From Bradyrhizobium sp. (lineage in GTDB: Bacteria; Pseudomonadota; Alphaproteobacteria; Rhizobiales; Xanthobacteraceae): DNA of 5,428 nt. Positions 1 through 5,428 of this stretch are shown here, one piece after another. The stretch is from positions 1-5,428 of the forward strand of contig JAICIT010000218.1 in the NCBI GenBank assembly GCA_025960445.1, in the 5' to 3' direction. The position numbers and the translations under genes are program-made. Numbering within the stretch: position 1 is the stretch's first letter; each line of letters starts with the position of its first letter. The notes under the pieces are model-generated. The model had not been told where the DNA came from, made no database searches, and saw only the letters and a program-made list of their open reading frames with translations.

Positions 1-376
1 CCTTGCCGCTGGCCAAAGGGTCGGACGCAAGGACACTGGCTTCAAAAAGCTCCAATCGCGAATAGCAAACCGCGTGCGTAGCGCGATACTGCGCGATGGA
101 ACCCGTGACACCGGTTGTGGCCTCAAAGCCTTCCGCCGCGAGGTATTCCTGATGCTGCCTTATTTCGACGGCTTGCATCGTTTCCTGCCGGCGCTGGTCC
201 GGCGCGAGGGCTGTGAGATCCGCTATGTCGAAGTTATTGACCGACCGCGCCGGTCAGGCGTGTCAAACTACGGTTTCTTCGATCGGTTGTGGATCGGAGT
301 GATGGATCTCGCCGGCGTATGGTGGCTGATCCGCCGCAAGAAGCCGACGCCTGTTGCGACCGAGGTGACCTTATGA
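1..376 (+). CDS. Family 2 glycosyltransferase, dolichol-phosphate mannosyltransferase type (3' part, 5' end outside window)
   Basis: The frame is open from base 2 to the TGA at 374-376, so only the C-terminal ~124 residues are visible; an ATG at 74 is internal. The visible part carries the conserved downstream block of DPM1/ArnC/RgtE-like GT2 enzymes: an AGQRVGRKDTGFKK stretch, SRIANRVR, then RDTGCGLKAFRREVF, a LHRFLPALVRREG segment, and DRPRRSGVSNYG followed by RLWIGVMDLAGVWWLIRR. Enzymes of this family transfer a sugar from a nucleotide donor to polyprenyl phosphate at the inner face of the cytoplasmic membrane. The N-terminal nucleotide-binding half with its DxD motif lies off the window. 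The end has only one hydrophobic stretch before a basic tail (RRKKP), unlike ArnC, which has two C-terminal transmembrane helices. The stop overlaps the start of the LAB_N gene, indicating one operon. The sugar (mannose, galacturonate or other) cannot be told from what is visible. Confidence 0.9.
   Translation, partial: LAAGQRVGRKDTGFKKLQSRIANRVRSAILRDGTRDTGCGLKAFRREVFLMLPYFDGLHRFLPALVRREGCEIRYVEVIDRPRRSGVSNYGFFDRLWIGVMDLAGVWWLIRRKKPTPVATEVTL
362..366 (+). promoter_or_regulatory. Shine-Dalgarno of the LAB_N gene
   Basis: GAGGT lies six bases before the ATG at 373, inside the last codons of the glycosyltransferase gene. It decides the start of the LAB_N protein: the longer in-frame opening from 289 would run deep into the glycosyltransferase gene and has no family counterpart. 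Confidence 0.6.
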
Positions 377-702
377 TCGAGCTATACAATCATCTTGCCA
401 GCTATATGCACGACGTCTTCATCGTCCAGTTCGACGGATGGGTAGCACTCGGCTTTGTCGCGCAGGCATTTTTCACCATGCGGTTTGTGGTGCAGTGGAT
501 TGCGTCCGAACGTGCGCGCAAAAGCGTGATGCCGGTGGCGTTCTGGTTTTTTTCGATCGGTGGTGGCGCGCTGCTGTTCATCTATGCGCTGTATCGTAAG
601 GATCCGGTATTCATCGCGGGCCAGGGCCTCGGACTGTTGGTTTATATTCGCAATGTCTATTTCATCGTCGTCAATGGACGGCAGGTCTCGGCCACCAGTT
701 GA
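373..702 (+). CDS. LAB_N-domain (lipid-A-disaccharide synthase N-terminal domain-like) small membrane protein
   Basis: A 109-residue protein made almost wholly of the LAB_N domain, with about three transmembrane segments (roughly 22-42, 55-73 and 79-99). Conserved family residues are visible in order: QAFFTMRFVVQWIASE at 31-46, Pro54, FWFFS at 57-61, Gly63, Tyr71, Asp77, Gln84, and YxRN at 91-94. In some bacteria this domain precedes the LpxB catalytic domain; here it stands alone at the usual stand-alone size, so it is not itself a lipid A disaccharide synthase. Stand-alone copies are commonly found beside polyprenyl-phosphate glycosyltransferases, as here, where its ATG overlaps the upstream stop in ATGA and implies translational coupling. 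A role in anchoring the transferase or moving its lipid-linked sugar product across the membrane is a reasonable inference, not proven. It is the last gene of its transcription unit; a convergent gene ends 24 bases further on. Confidence 0.88.
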   Translation: MIELYNHLASYMHDVFIVQFDGWVALGFVAQAFFTMRFVVQWIASERARKSVMPVAFWFFSIGGGALLFIYALYRKDPVFIAGQGLGLLVYIRNVYFIVVNGRQVSATS

Positions 703-726
703 ATTCGGCCGCATTGGCAAGCCGCG

Positions 727-2430
727 CTACGGTATGCCCGAATGTACTTTGCCGGAAAATGCTTCTGCCGGCTGAGCGAGGTCGTTCTCAGCGCTGCGAT
801 GTGCGGGCAGTTCCCCAGCGGAGTCCAGCACGGGATAGGCCACAGAGCAGATGTGCGAGTGAATTCGCCTGAGGTCGCGCAGAACGTCAAGATGAAGCGA
901 GGTCGTTTCGATAGTCTCAGGCCGACCTTCACGCAGCCGGTCCAGGTGTCGCTCGGTAGCGGCAAGCTCTGCGTTGCGTAACAGCGCTTTCTCCGCCAGC
1001 AGCTTGCGCGCTTCATTGACGTCGCCTGACATGAACACGCCGAACGCGACCCGAAGCGAGTCAGTGGTTCGCTTGTGAAAGGCCGAAAGCTCTTCCGCGC
1101 CCTCCGGCGAAAACTGGAATCGACGCTTTATCTTTTTAGTTGCGAGTTCGCTCAAATTCTTGTCGATGATGTCGCCGATGTGCTCGAGATTGATTGCGAA
1201 GGAAATGATTTCCATCGCCCGGTGGCCTTCGCGTTCATCGAGGCTACCGCGTGTGAGCTTGGTGACGTATAGTTTGATTGCTTCGTCGAGACTGTCGACG
1301 CTGTTGTCCATCTTGGACACCTGATCAACCAACGCGCGGTCGTTGGTCATGATTGCTGCCATCACCTTGCGCAGCATGACCTCGACGTGATCACCCATGT
1401 GCAACGTTTCGCGTGCTGCATCCGCGAGGGCAAGCGAAGGCGTCTCGAGTGCGCTTTCATCGAGATAGCGCGGACGGGAGGGGTCGGTTGCCGGCGGACG
1501 GTCCGGGAAAATCTTCCGAAGCAATCCGGCGAGGCCATCCAGCAGGCCGATAAAGATGATCGCCATGGCCAGGTTGAACGCAATGTGGAATTCGGCCGTA
1601 AGCTTCGCGAGATCGGGTTGCCAGTTCTGCAAAAAATCGGTGATTGGATGCAAGAACGGCGTTACCAGCAGCACGCCTGCCAATCGATTGATCAAATTGC
1701 CCAGCGGAAGCCGGTAACTCGCCGGGTTGTCGCGTCGCACGCCTTCGAAAAGCGGATTGATCGCGCTGCCAAGATTTGCCCCAAGCACCAGCGCCAGCGC
1801 CGCAGAAGGCCCTACGAACTGTGAGTAAGCGAGTGACATGATGAGGAGAACGCTGGCCACGCTGGAGTGCACGGCCCAGGTGACGATCGCACCGAGGACG
1901 ATGCAGAGCACGGGGTCGCCGGTGATGGCATTCATGAAAAGGCGTACGCCGGGGGCGTTTTCGGCAGGTGCCAACGTGTCCAGCAGGATGTGCAGGGCTA
2001 GCAGCATCAGGCCAAGACCGATCGCGACCCGGCCAATATCCTTGATCCGCGAATGGGCGCCGCTGCGGAATGCGACCAGGCCGATAACGAAGAGAACAGG
2101 TGCGACAGCAGCGATATTGAATGACAGGACTTGAACAATCAGCGTGGTGCCGACGTTGGCGCCAAGCATGATAGCAAGCGCCGGAACCAGGCTAAGCATC
2201 CCTTCCGCCGTGAACGAACTCGTGATCAGAGCGGTCGCGGTGCTGCTCTGGAGCAGGGCGGTCAGGCCGACACCCGCTGCAAATGCACTGAACCGGTTGC
2301 TCAAGCCATTTGCCAGAAGCCGCCGGAGATCAGGACCAAACGCGCGCAGAATGCCGCTGTGGACCATATGAAGGCCCCACAACAGCAGCGCCACGCCGCC
2401 CATCAGGTCGAGCAAAACCAAGCTTCCCAT
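727..2430 (-). CDS. Na+/phosphate cotransporter family protein with C-terminal PhoU-like domain
   Basis: A 567-residue inner-membrane protein of the NptA/YjbB type, expected to move inorganic phosphate coupled to sodium; bacterial relatives have been linked to phosphate export. The N-terminal ~310 residues hold two inverted Na/Pi repeats. The first has QSSTATALITSS at 61-72 and GANVGTT at 90-96; the second has VHSSVASVL near 187-195 and GANLGSAINP near 217-226. After a polar linker (about 308-340), the last ~220 residues are helical and PhoU-like, with EHIGDII near 416-422 and RRIHSHICSVAYPVL near 521-535. Length and order are normal for the family. The reading frame extends to a GTG at 2466, giving 12 more residues (a basic IFRLKFKKRTT stretch), but that GTG sits inside an 8-bp dyad and has no Shine-Dalgarno. 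The ATG at 2430 has a weak GGA 6 bases upstream and begins directly at MGSLVLLDLMGG, so it is preferred. No PhoB-box-like direct repeat was seen upstream. Confidence 0.92.
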   Translation of the reverse strand: MGSLVLLDLMGGVALLLWGLHMVHSGILRAFGPDLRRLLANGLSNRFSAFAAGVGLTALLQSSTATALITSSFTAEGMLSLVPALAIMLGANVGTTLIVQVLSFNIAAVAPVLFVIGLVAFRSGAHSRIKDIGRVAIGLGLMLLALHILLDTLAPAENAPGVRLFMNAITGDPVLCIVLGAIVTWAVHSSVASVLLIMSLAYSQFVGPSAALALVLGANLGSAINPLFEGVRRDNPASYRLPLGNLINRLAGVLLVTPFLHPITDFLQNWQPDLAKLTAEFHIAFNLAMAIIFIGLLDGLAGLLRKIFPDRPPATDPSRPRYLDESALETPSLALADAARETLHMGDHVEVMLRKVMAAIMTNDRALVDQVSKMDNSVDSLDEAIKLYVTKLTRGSLDEREGHRAMEIISFAINLEHIGDIIDKNLSELATKKIKRRFQFSPEGAEELSAFHKRTTDSLRVAFGVFMSGDVNEARKLLAEKALLRNAELAATERHLDRLREGRPETIETTSLHLDVLRDLRRIHSHICSVAYPVLDSAGELPAHRSAENDLAQPAEAFSGKVHSGIP

Positions 2431-2460
2431 CGTCGTCCGCTTCTTGAATTTGAGTCGAAA

Positions 2461-2490
2461 GATCACGCTATCGGCAAACGACGCGTGATC
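2461..2490. repeat. Perfect 8-bp inverted repeat upstream of the Na/Pi transporter gene
   Basis: GATCACGC at 2461-2468 is matched by its exact reverse complement GCGTGATC at 2483-2490, separated by 14 bases. The arms lie 31-60 bases upstream of the transporter ATG at 2430. The centre-to-centre distance is 22 bases, about two helical turns, which would suit a dimeric repressor; a 5' UTR hairpin is an alternative. Neither arm extends further. No clear -35/-10 pair can be assigned near it. The function is inferred from position only. Confidence 0.5.
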
Positions 2491-2970
2491 AATCGTTTTG
2501 TTGGACGCCGGGTGCGAAAATGCCGCTGGCGTACAACTCCGCTAGAGCATTTGCAACGTTATTTCGGGTCCAATTGAGCGCTCATCGGTCTTCAACGAGC
2601 CAGCCATGCTGCTCCAGGCTGGCGACCATACGAGCTTCGCGGGCGGGCGGCAGGCCTATCGAACGGACTGTCGGCGCGGGTTCAAACCCTGGTGAACGAA
2701 CGTCGTTGGGAACGCAAATTGGGACGCGCGTCAAGGTTACCGCGTTCGCCGAAGCACCGAGAGCGCCTGCGGCAGCAAGTCGGATTATCCGGCAGTTAGC
2801 TGCGAATCAGGCGCTCATGGGCCTGAGCTTTGGTTCGTAGGGGCTAGGTCAGTAAAAACTTCCTGAAAGCGGCAGCTAGATTACGAGAGGTCGCGATAGG
2901 AAGATTCCAATGTTTGTTCTGTAAAGCCGTAAGGGGCTGAAACGCCGGATGAATGACCGTCGAGCACGCG
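2491..2970. other. Intergenic stretch without a convincing gene
   Basis: These ~480 bases separate the divergent transporter and PilZ genes and must contain at least one promoter for each, but I cannot place a good -35/-10 or sigma-54 pair. The plus-strand opening at 2520-2840 encodes an Ala/Arg/Ser-rich sequence with no recognisable domain and no Shine-Dalgarno. On the minus strand there is a 74-codon opening (2582-2806) without a normal start at its head. A GGGTTCAAACCCT motif at 2678-2690 resembles a tRNA T-arm, but no matching acceptor, D or anticodon arm was found. No insertion-sequence ends or tandem repeats were seen. Confidence 0.5.
2582..2788 (-). pseudogene. Possible relic of a small exported protein gene (no usable start codon)
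   Basis: Read on the minus strand, the frame is open for 74 codons from the stop at 2807-2809 to a TGA at 2582-2584. From an ATA codon at 2786-2788 it gives 68 residues: a short IIRLAAAGALGASANA start that resembles a signal peptide, a middle with two Pro-rich stretches and one Cys, and an end reading ARMVASLEQHGWLVEDR. There is no ATG, GTG or TTG before residue 18, and no Shine-Dalgarno before the ATA. A TTG at 2732-2734 and an ATG at 2627-2629 would give only 50 and 14 codons. I do not recognise a family. An open stretch this long is not rare in GC-rich DNA, so chance is a serious alternative to a decayed gene. Confidence 0.2.
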
Positions 2971-2975
2971 AAGGA
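2971..2975 (+). promoter_or_regulatory. Shine-Dalgarno of the PilZ gene
   Basis: AAGGA is followed by a five-base spacer (TCGAT) and the ATG at 2981. The spacing is optimal and fixes the start of the PilZ protein. Confidence 0.65.
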
Positions 2976-2980
2976 TCGAT

Positions 2981-3226
2981 ATGCTAGCGAATCGTCGTAG
3001 AAGCGAACGCCGTGTGTGTAAAAGGCTCGCGAAAATCCAGTTCGGGAATGGCTCTTTGCCACGCGACTGCACGATTACGGACATTTCGGACGGCGGCGTG
3101 AAGGTCATCGCGGAATACGTCGACATTCCCTCTGATTTCACAATCATATTGTCGGAGGGCCGTCCCCGCCAGTGCAAGCTTGCCTGGCGCATCGGCTTTG
3201 AATTCGGCGCTCAGTTCCTCGACTGA
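2981..3226 (+). CDS. PilZ-domain protein, probable c-di-GMP receptor
   Basis: An 81-residue protein consisting of a single PilZ domain with no membrane segment or signal peptide, so it is cytoplasmic. The two parts of the c-di-GMP binding signature are present: the RxxxR motif at the N terminus (RRRSER, residues 5-10, with R11 following) and the DxSxxG motif in TITDISDGGVKV (D34, S36, G39). The rest is a short beta-barrel ending in the family-typical LAWRIGFEFGAQFLD. Single-domain PilZ proteins of 80-100 residues are plentiful in Bradyrhizobium-like bacteria and act as adaptors that change partner activity when c-di-GMP rises; the partner here is unknown. The gene stands alone on the plus strand, divergent from the phosphate transporter and convergent with the cpa pilus operon 111 bases away. 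Control of the pilus is an attractive guess based only on this neighbourhood. Confidence 0.88.
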   Translation: MLANRRRSERRVCKRLAKIQFGNGSLPRDCTITDISDGGVKVIAEYVDIPSDFTIILSEGRPRQCKLAWRIGFEFGAQFLD

Positions 3227-3283
3227 ACGACCAATCATCAGGCCGCTTCGCGCTTCTCATCAGCCAGTCGAGTCGGAGACTAG

Positions 3284-3311
3284 ACGGACAATTCCGTAAG
3301 TCGGCGTCCGT
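3284..3311. repeat. Short inverted repeat in the PilZ/cpaE convergent gap
   Basis: ACGGAC at 3284-3289 pairs with GTCCGT at 3306-3311 across a 16-base loop, inside the 111-base gap between the two convergent stops. The position would suit a bidirectional terminator, but the stem is short, the loop is long and no T-run follows on either strand, so terminator function is weakly supported. The remainder of the gap shows nothing else. Confidence 0.25.
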
Positions 3312-3337
3312 AGCACGCGACGGCGGGCAGGAAGCTT

Positions 3338-4603
3338 TTACTTCGCGCGCAGCATCTTGAGAACAGGCGATAGCACCGAACGACGCCGTTTGGTTTCCGC
3401 GCGACCGGTCAGGCGTTGCGCAATCTGCAGAAACGTCTGAGTGGTGCGGTGGCGCGCGGCAAGTTCCGCAATCATCTGGCCGTTGTTGGCGGCCGTGCCG
3501 AACAGTCGCGAGTCGAACGGAATAGTCGCGATCGGCGGCGCCTCGATGGTTTTTGTGAATCCCCGAGCGTCGATTTCAGGGCGCTTCGGCATGCGCGTCT
3601 GATTGAGACAGTAGACGGGCGGCCGATCGTTCGGACGTGCTGCCTTCAGCACCGTCAGCATGTTCTTGGTGTTACGGAGATTGGCGAGGTCCGGTTCCGC
3701 GACGATCAGAATATCATCCGCGCCGACCAGAGCCCGCTTGGTCCAAGCCGACCATTGATGTGGAACGTCCAGCACGATGCACGGTGTCGTCATACGCATT
3801 GTATCGAAGATCGAGTCGAAAGCTTCCGCACCCAGATCGTAGACGCGATCCAGTGACGCGGGCGCGGCAAGCAGGCTGAGGTGGTCAGTGCATTTCGCCA
3901 GCAATCGCTCCATGAACGAGGTGTCGAGCCGGTCGGGCGAGAACACGGCATTTGCAATTCCCTGCAAAGGGTCCTGATTGTAGTCGAGACCTGCTGTGCC
4001 GAACGCGAGGTCAAGGTCGATTACGACGGAATCCAGCGCCAGATCACGCGCGATCGCCCAGGCGACATTGTGGGCCACCGTCGATGCGCCGACGCCGCCT
4101 TTCGCGCCGACGACGGCGATCATTCGGCCCACTGCCACTGCTTCCGATGCCGAAAACAGGCTGCAAATCGATCGCACCACATCCAGGGTATTAACCGGCC
4201 CGATGACGTAGTCATTGACGCCGCGGCGTACCAGTTCGCGATAAGGCGCGACATCATGCACGCCGCCGATCACGACGACGCGGGTTCCGGCGTCGCACAC
4301 AGTTGCGAGCTGATCGAGGCCTTCAAGGATATCGTTGCGGCCTCCCGTCTCCAGTACGATGACATTTGGAGTAGGGCCCTTGCTGTAGGCTTCGACCGCC
4401 GCTGCCATGCCGCCCATTTGAACGGTGACATGGGCCTTTGCGAGCCGACGGTCTTCGCCCGCAGATCGCACGGCTTCCGCCGTTTCCACCGTCTCGCAAA
4501 ATGCCTGCACTGACACGCGCGGTGCCGGAGCGATATAGTCGTCGGCATGCGGCGACGAGAGTTCCGGCTGTTCTTCGGATTCTAGACGGGCCTGGCTGTT
4601 CAT
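3338..4603 (-). CDS. cpaE: CpaE/TadZ-type pilus assembly ATPase-like protein
   Basis: A 421-residue cytoplasmic protein of the Tad/Flp pilus system, related to ParA/MinD; family members help place the pilus machine at the cell pole. Residues ~28-150 form a receiver-like domain (VSVQAF at 31-36, NVIVLETGG at 80-88, VVVIGG at 109-114, DYVIGPV at 131-137). The usual phosphoacceptor Asp appears to be replaced by Glu85. The MinD-like domain starts at ~160, with the P-loop VGAKGGVGASTVAHN at 165-179, switch region VVIDLDLAFGTAGLD at 193-207, a Walker B-like CIVLDVPH at 275-282, ILIVAEPDLANLRNTKN at 298-314 and YCLNQ at 331-335. The signature Lys168 is kept, but the P-loop lysine before Ser/Thr is Ala173, a variation I associate with this family. 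The C terminus is basic (TKRRRS, then KMLRAK). The ATG overlaps the cpaD stop in ATGA, so the two are translationally coupled. The size is normal, so the gene is complete. Confidence 0.93.
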   Translation of the reverse strand: MNSQARLESEEQPELSSPHADDYIAPAPRVSVQAFCETVETAEAVRSAGEDRRLAKAHVTVQMGGMAAAVEAYSKGPTPNVIVLETGGRNDILEGLDQLATVCDAGTRVVVIGGVHDVAPYRELVRRGVNDYVIGPVNTLDVVRSICSLFSASEAVAVGRMIAVVGAKGGVGASTVAHNVAWAIARDLALDSVVIDLDLAFGTAGLDYNQDPLQGIANAVFSPDRLDTSFMERLLAKCTDHLSLLAAPASLDRVYDLGAEAFDSIFDTMRMTTPCIVLDVPHQWSAWTKRALVGADDILIVAEPDLANLRNTKNMLTVLKAARPNDRPPVYCLNQTRMPKRPEIDARGFTKTIEAPPIATIPFDSRLFGTAANNGQMIAELAARHRTTQTFLQIAQRLTGRAETKRRRSVLSPVLKMLRAK

Positions 4604-5343
4604 TTTCCGGTGTCGCTGAGTTTGGCCTTTTCGGCTTCGGGATAAGCGATCGCGCTCGGCTCGCCCTTGCGGTATTTCTCGAACGCAGCCGTGCGGCGGG
4701 CCGTGTACGGGGGCGATTCAGTCCGTGGTTGCTCAAGATCGGCCGGATTGTCGATCATCGCAGCCAGGTTGCGCTGATTTGCGCAGCCGAAATTGTAGTA
4801 GTCCTTATTTTCGGAATAGCGGCGGTTCAAAATCGAGGGCCCAAGATCCTCCGGCCACAGCCCGCAGGGGCCCGCAACCGCTGCAATCCTCGGATAACTC
4901 AACCTGATTGTCGCAAACGTCCGCGGATCATCCGGATGATAGTGGTGCAGCACGATTCCCCGCGCCGGCACGCCGGCCGCCACAAGAAGAGAACGGATTT
5001 CCTGGAATGAATTGGCCGCTGCCTTTGAGTTCGGGGTGTCGACCGGCACATCGGCCACGATCGCGCCGGTACCTTCGCGCAGCCATACCTGCGCCAATCC
5101 GAGCACGTCTGTGCGTTGTGGCGCTGACAGGCCGCCTCGTCCGTGGCCGACGAAAATGACAACCGACCGGTTTGCCTCTTCGATCGCGATGGGATGGCGC
5201 AGCTTGTAGTCGTCAGGAACGCTCGCCGTCACCACCTCGGCGCCCGTGTACGTGCATGCACCAAGAGTGAGTGAAAGGCAGGCGGCCAGTGCGCTGAGCA
5301 AGCCCAGGCTTCCATGCTTCTCGACCGGTGTTCTGTTTTTCAT
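4600..5343 (-). CDS. cpaD: CpaD, Tad pilus assembly lipoprotein
   Basis: A 247-residue outer-membrane lipoprotein of the Caulobacter-type pilus, thought to assist the CpaC secretin. The N terminus is a lipoprotein signal: MKNRTPVEKHGS, a hydrophobic stretch, then the lipobox LGAC with Cys30 as the lipidated residue. The mature part has the CpaD family features: DDYKLRHPIAIEE soon after the lipobox, the central repeat of beta/alpha segments, CGLWPEDLG, and the well-conserved NFGCANQRNLAAMIDNPADLEQPR followed by YTARRTAAFEKYRKGE. I chose the ATG at 5343 because GAGG (5349-5352) lies five bases before it and because it places the basic residues directly before the hydrophobic core. An in-frame ATG at 5361 would add MWDEGT, with acidic residues at the front of the signal peptide and a poorer ribosome site. 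It lies between cpaC (36-base gap) and cpaE (4-base overlap), in the classical order. Confidence 0.93.
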   Translation of the reverse strand: MKNRTPVEKHGSLGLLSALAACLSLTLGACTYTGAEVVTASVPDDYKLRHPIAIEEANRSVVIFVGHGRGGLSAPQRTDVLGLAQVWLREGTGAIVADVPVDTPNSKAAANSFQEIRSLLVAAGVPARGIVLHHYHPDDPRTFATIRLSYPRIAAVAGPCGLWPEDLGPSILNRRYSENKDYYNFGCANQRNLAAMIDNPADLEQPRTESPPYTARRTAAFEKYRKGEPSAIAYPEAEKAKLSDTGK

Positions 5344-5346
5344 CGT

Positions 5347-5352
5347 TCCCTC
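5347..5352 (-). promoter_or_regulatory. Shine-Dalgarno of cpaD
   Basis: GAGGGA on the minus strand, with its GAGG core five bases upstream of the ATG at 5343. It supports this start over the in-frame ATG at 5361. Confidence 0.55.
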
Positions 5353-5379
5353 GTCCCACATCGGTCGCGCGGCTCCGTC

Positions 5380-5428
5380 TCAGTCAATGATGAAGCCAAA
5401 GTTCGGCTGGTAATCTCCAGCCGGTTCG
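5380..5428 (-). CDS. cpaC: CpaC, Tad pilus secretin (last codons only)
   Basis: On the minus strand the window edge opens in a frame that reads EPAGDYQPNFGFIID and ends at a TGA at 5380-5382. This short acidic/aromatic tail fits the C terminus of the RcpA/CpaC secretin, the outer-membrane channel of the Tad/Flp pilus. The position, 36 bases upstream of cpaD on the same strand, is where cpaC sits in the standard cpaB-cpaC-cpaD-cpaE order. Only 15 full codons are visible, so the call rests mainly on gene order; the sequence left of the edge would settle it. Confidence 0.7.
   Translation of the reverse strand, partial: EPAGDYQPNFGFIID

Noticed and set aside
703..726. Terminator between the LAB_N gene and the transporter gene
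   Set aside because: The 24-base convergent gap has no stable hairpin with a T-run on either strand.
1387..1824. Plus-strand ORF (145 codons) antisense to the Na/Pi transporter gene
   Set aside because: Shadow of the transporter gene, with no recognisable domain or ribosome site.
2542..2583. CTAGAGCAT ... GAGCGCTC resembling a fragment of a dispersed rhizobial palindromic repeat
   Set aside because: Only the short ends look similar; the inner sequence does not form a palindrome, so a repeat cannot be claimed.
2674..2694. tRNA T-arm-like GGGTTCAAACCCT
   Set aside because: The stem pairs poorly when a seven-base T-loop is imposed, and no acceptor stem, D-arm or anticodon arm is found around it.
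2520..2840. Plus-strand 106-codon ORF in the transporter/PilZ gap
   Set aside because: Ala/Arg/Ser-rich translation with no domain, no Shine-Dalgarno, and overlap with a more protein-like minus-strand frame; treated as chance.
2949..2987. 12-codon ORF (MNDRRAREGSIC) overlapping the PilZ start, as a possible leader peptide
   Set aside because: No properly spaced Shine-Dalgarno for its ATG, no attenuator-like hairpins around it, and overlap by only seven bases with the well-supported PilZ start; probably chance.
3881..4513. Long plus-strand ORF (210 codons) antisense to cpaE
   Set aside because: Lies fully inside cpaE, which has clear family motifs; the antisense translation is rich in Arg/His/Cys and has no domain, a usual shadow of GC-rich coding DNA.

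Overview
The window looks like the chromosome of an alphaproteobacterium of the Hyphomicrobiales, most likely the Bradyrhizobium/Rhodopseudomonas/Afipia/Nitrobacter group. This is inferred from the GC-rich coding bias, the cpaC-cpaD-cpaE type of Tad pilus genes, and a glycosyltransferase/LAB_N gene pair of a style familiar from that order. The genus is an inference; no rRNA or other marker is present.

Layout, left to right. (1) Bases 1-702, plus strand: the 3' end of a family 2 (dolichol-phosphate-mannose synthase type) glycosyltransferase, overlapping by four bases (ATGA) a small LAB_N-domain membrane protein. This is a two-gene envelope-glycan module, probably making or handling a polyprenyl-phosphate sugar. 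(2) Bases 727-2430, minus strand: a complete Na+/phosphate cotransporter-family protein with a C-terminal PhoU-like domain, convergent with the first pair and only 24 bases from it. A perfect 8-bp dyad lies just upstream of its preferred ATG. (3) Bases 2431-2980: about 550 bases without a convincing gene; they hold the dyad and a 74-codon open stretch without a usable start. (4) Bases 2981-3226, plus strand: a small PilZ-domain protein, a probable c-di-GMP receptor, with a good Shine-Dalgarno. (5) Bases 3338-5428, minus strand: part of a Tad/Flp pilus operon transcribed right to left, namely the last codons of cpaC (secretin), cpaD (outer-membrane lipoprotein) and cpaE (TadZ-like ParA/MinD-family ATPase). 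cpaD and cpaE overlap by ATGA.

How they work together: CpaC, CpaD and CpaE belong to one secretion machine, with the secretin in the outer membrane, the lipoprotein associated with it, and the polar-localisation ATPase on the cytoplasmic side. The operon stops after cpaE in this window: the motor gene cpaF, usually next, is absent and the PilZ gene lies there in convergent orientation. A regulatory link between PilZ and the pilus is possible but only inferred. I see mostly ordinary, recognisable genes and no strong evidence for a wholly new system; the more unusual points are the atypical P-loop of CpaE, the early end of the cpa operon, and the dyad upstream of the phosphate transporter gene.
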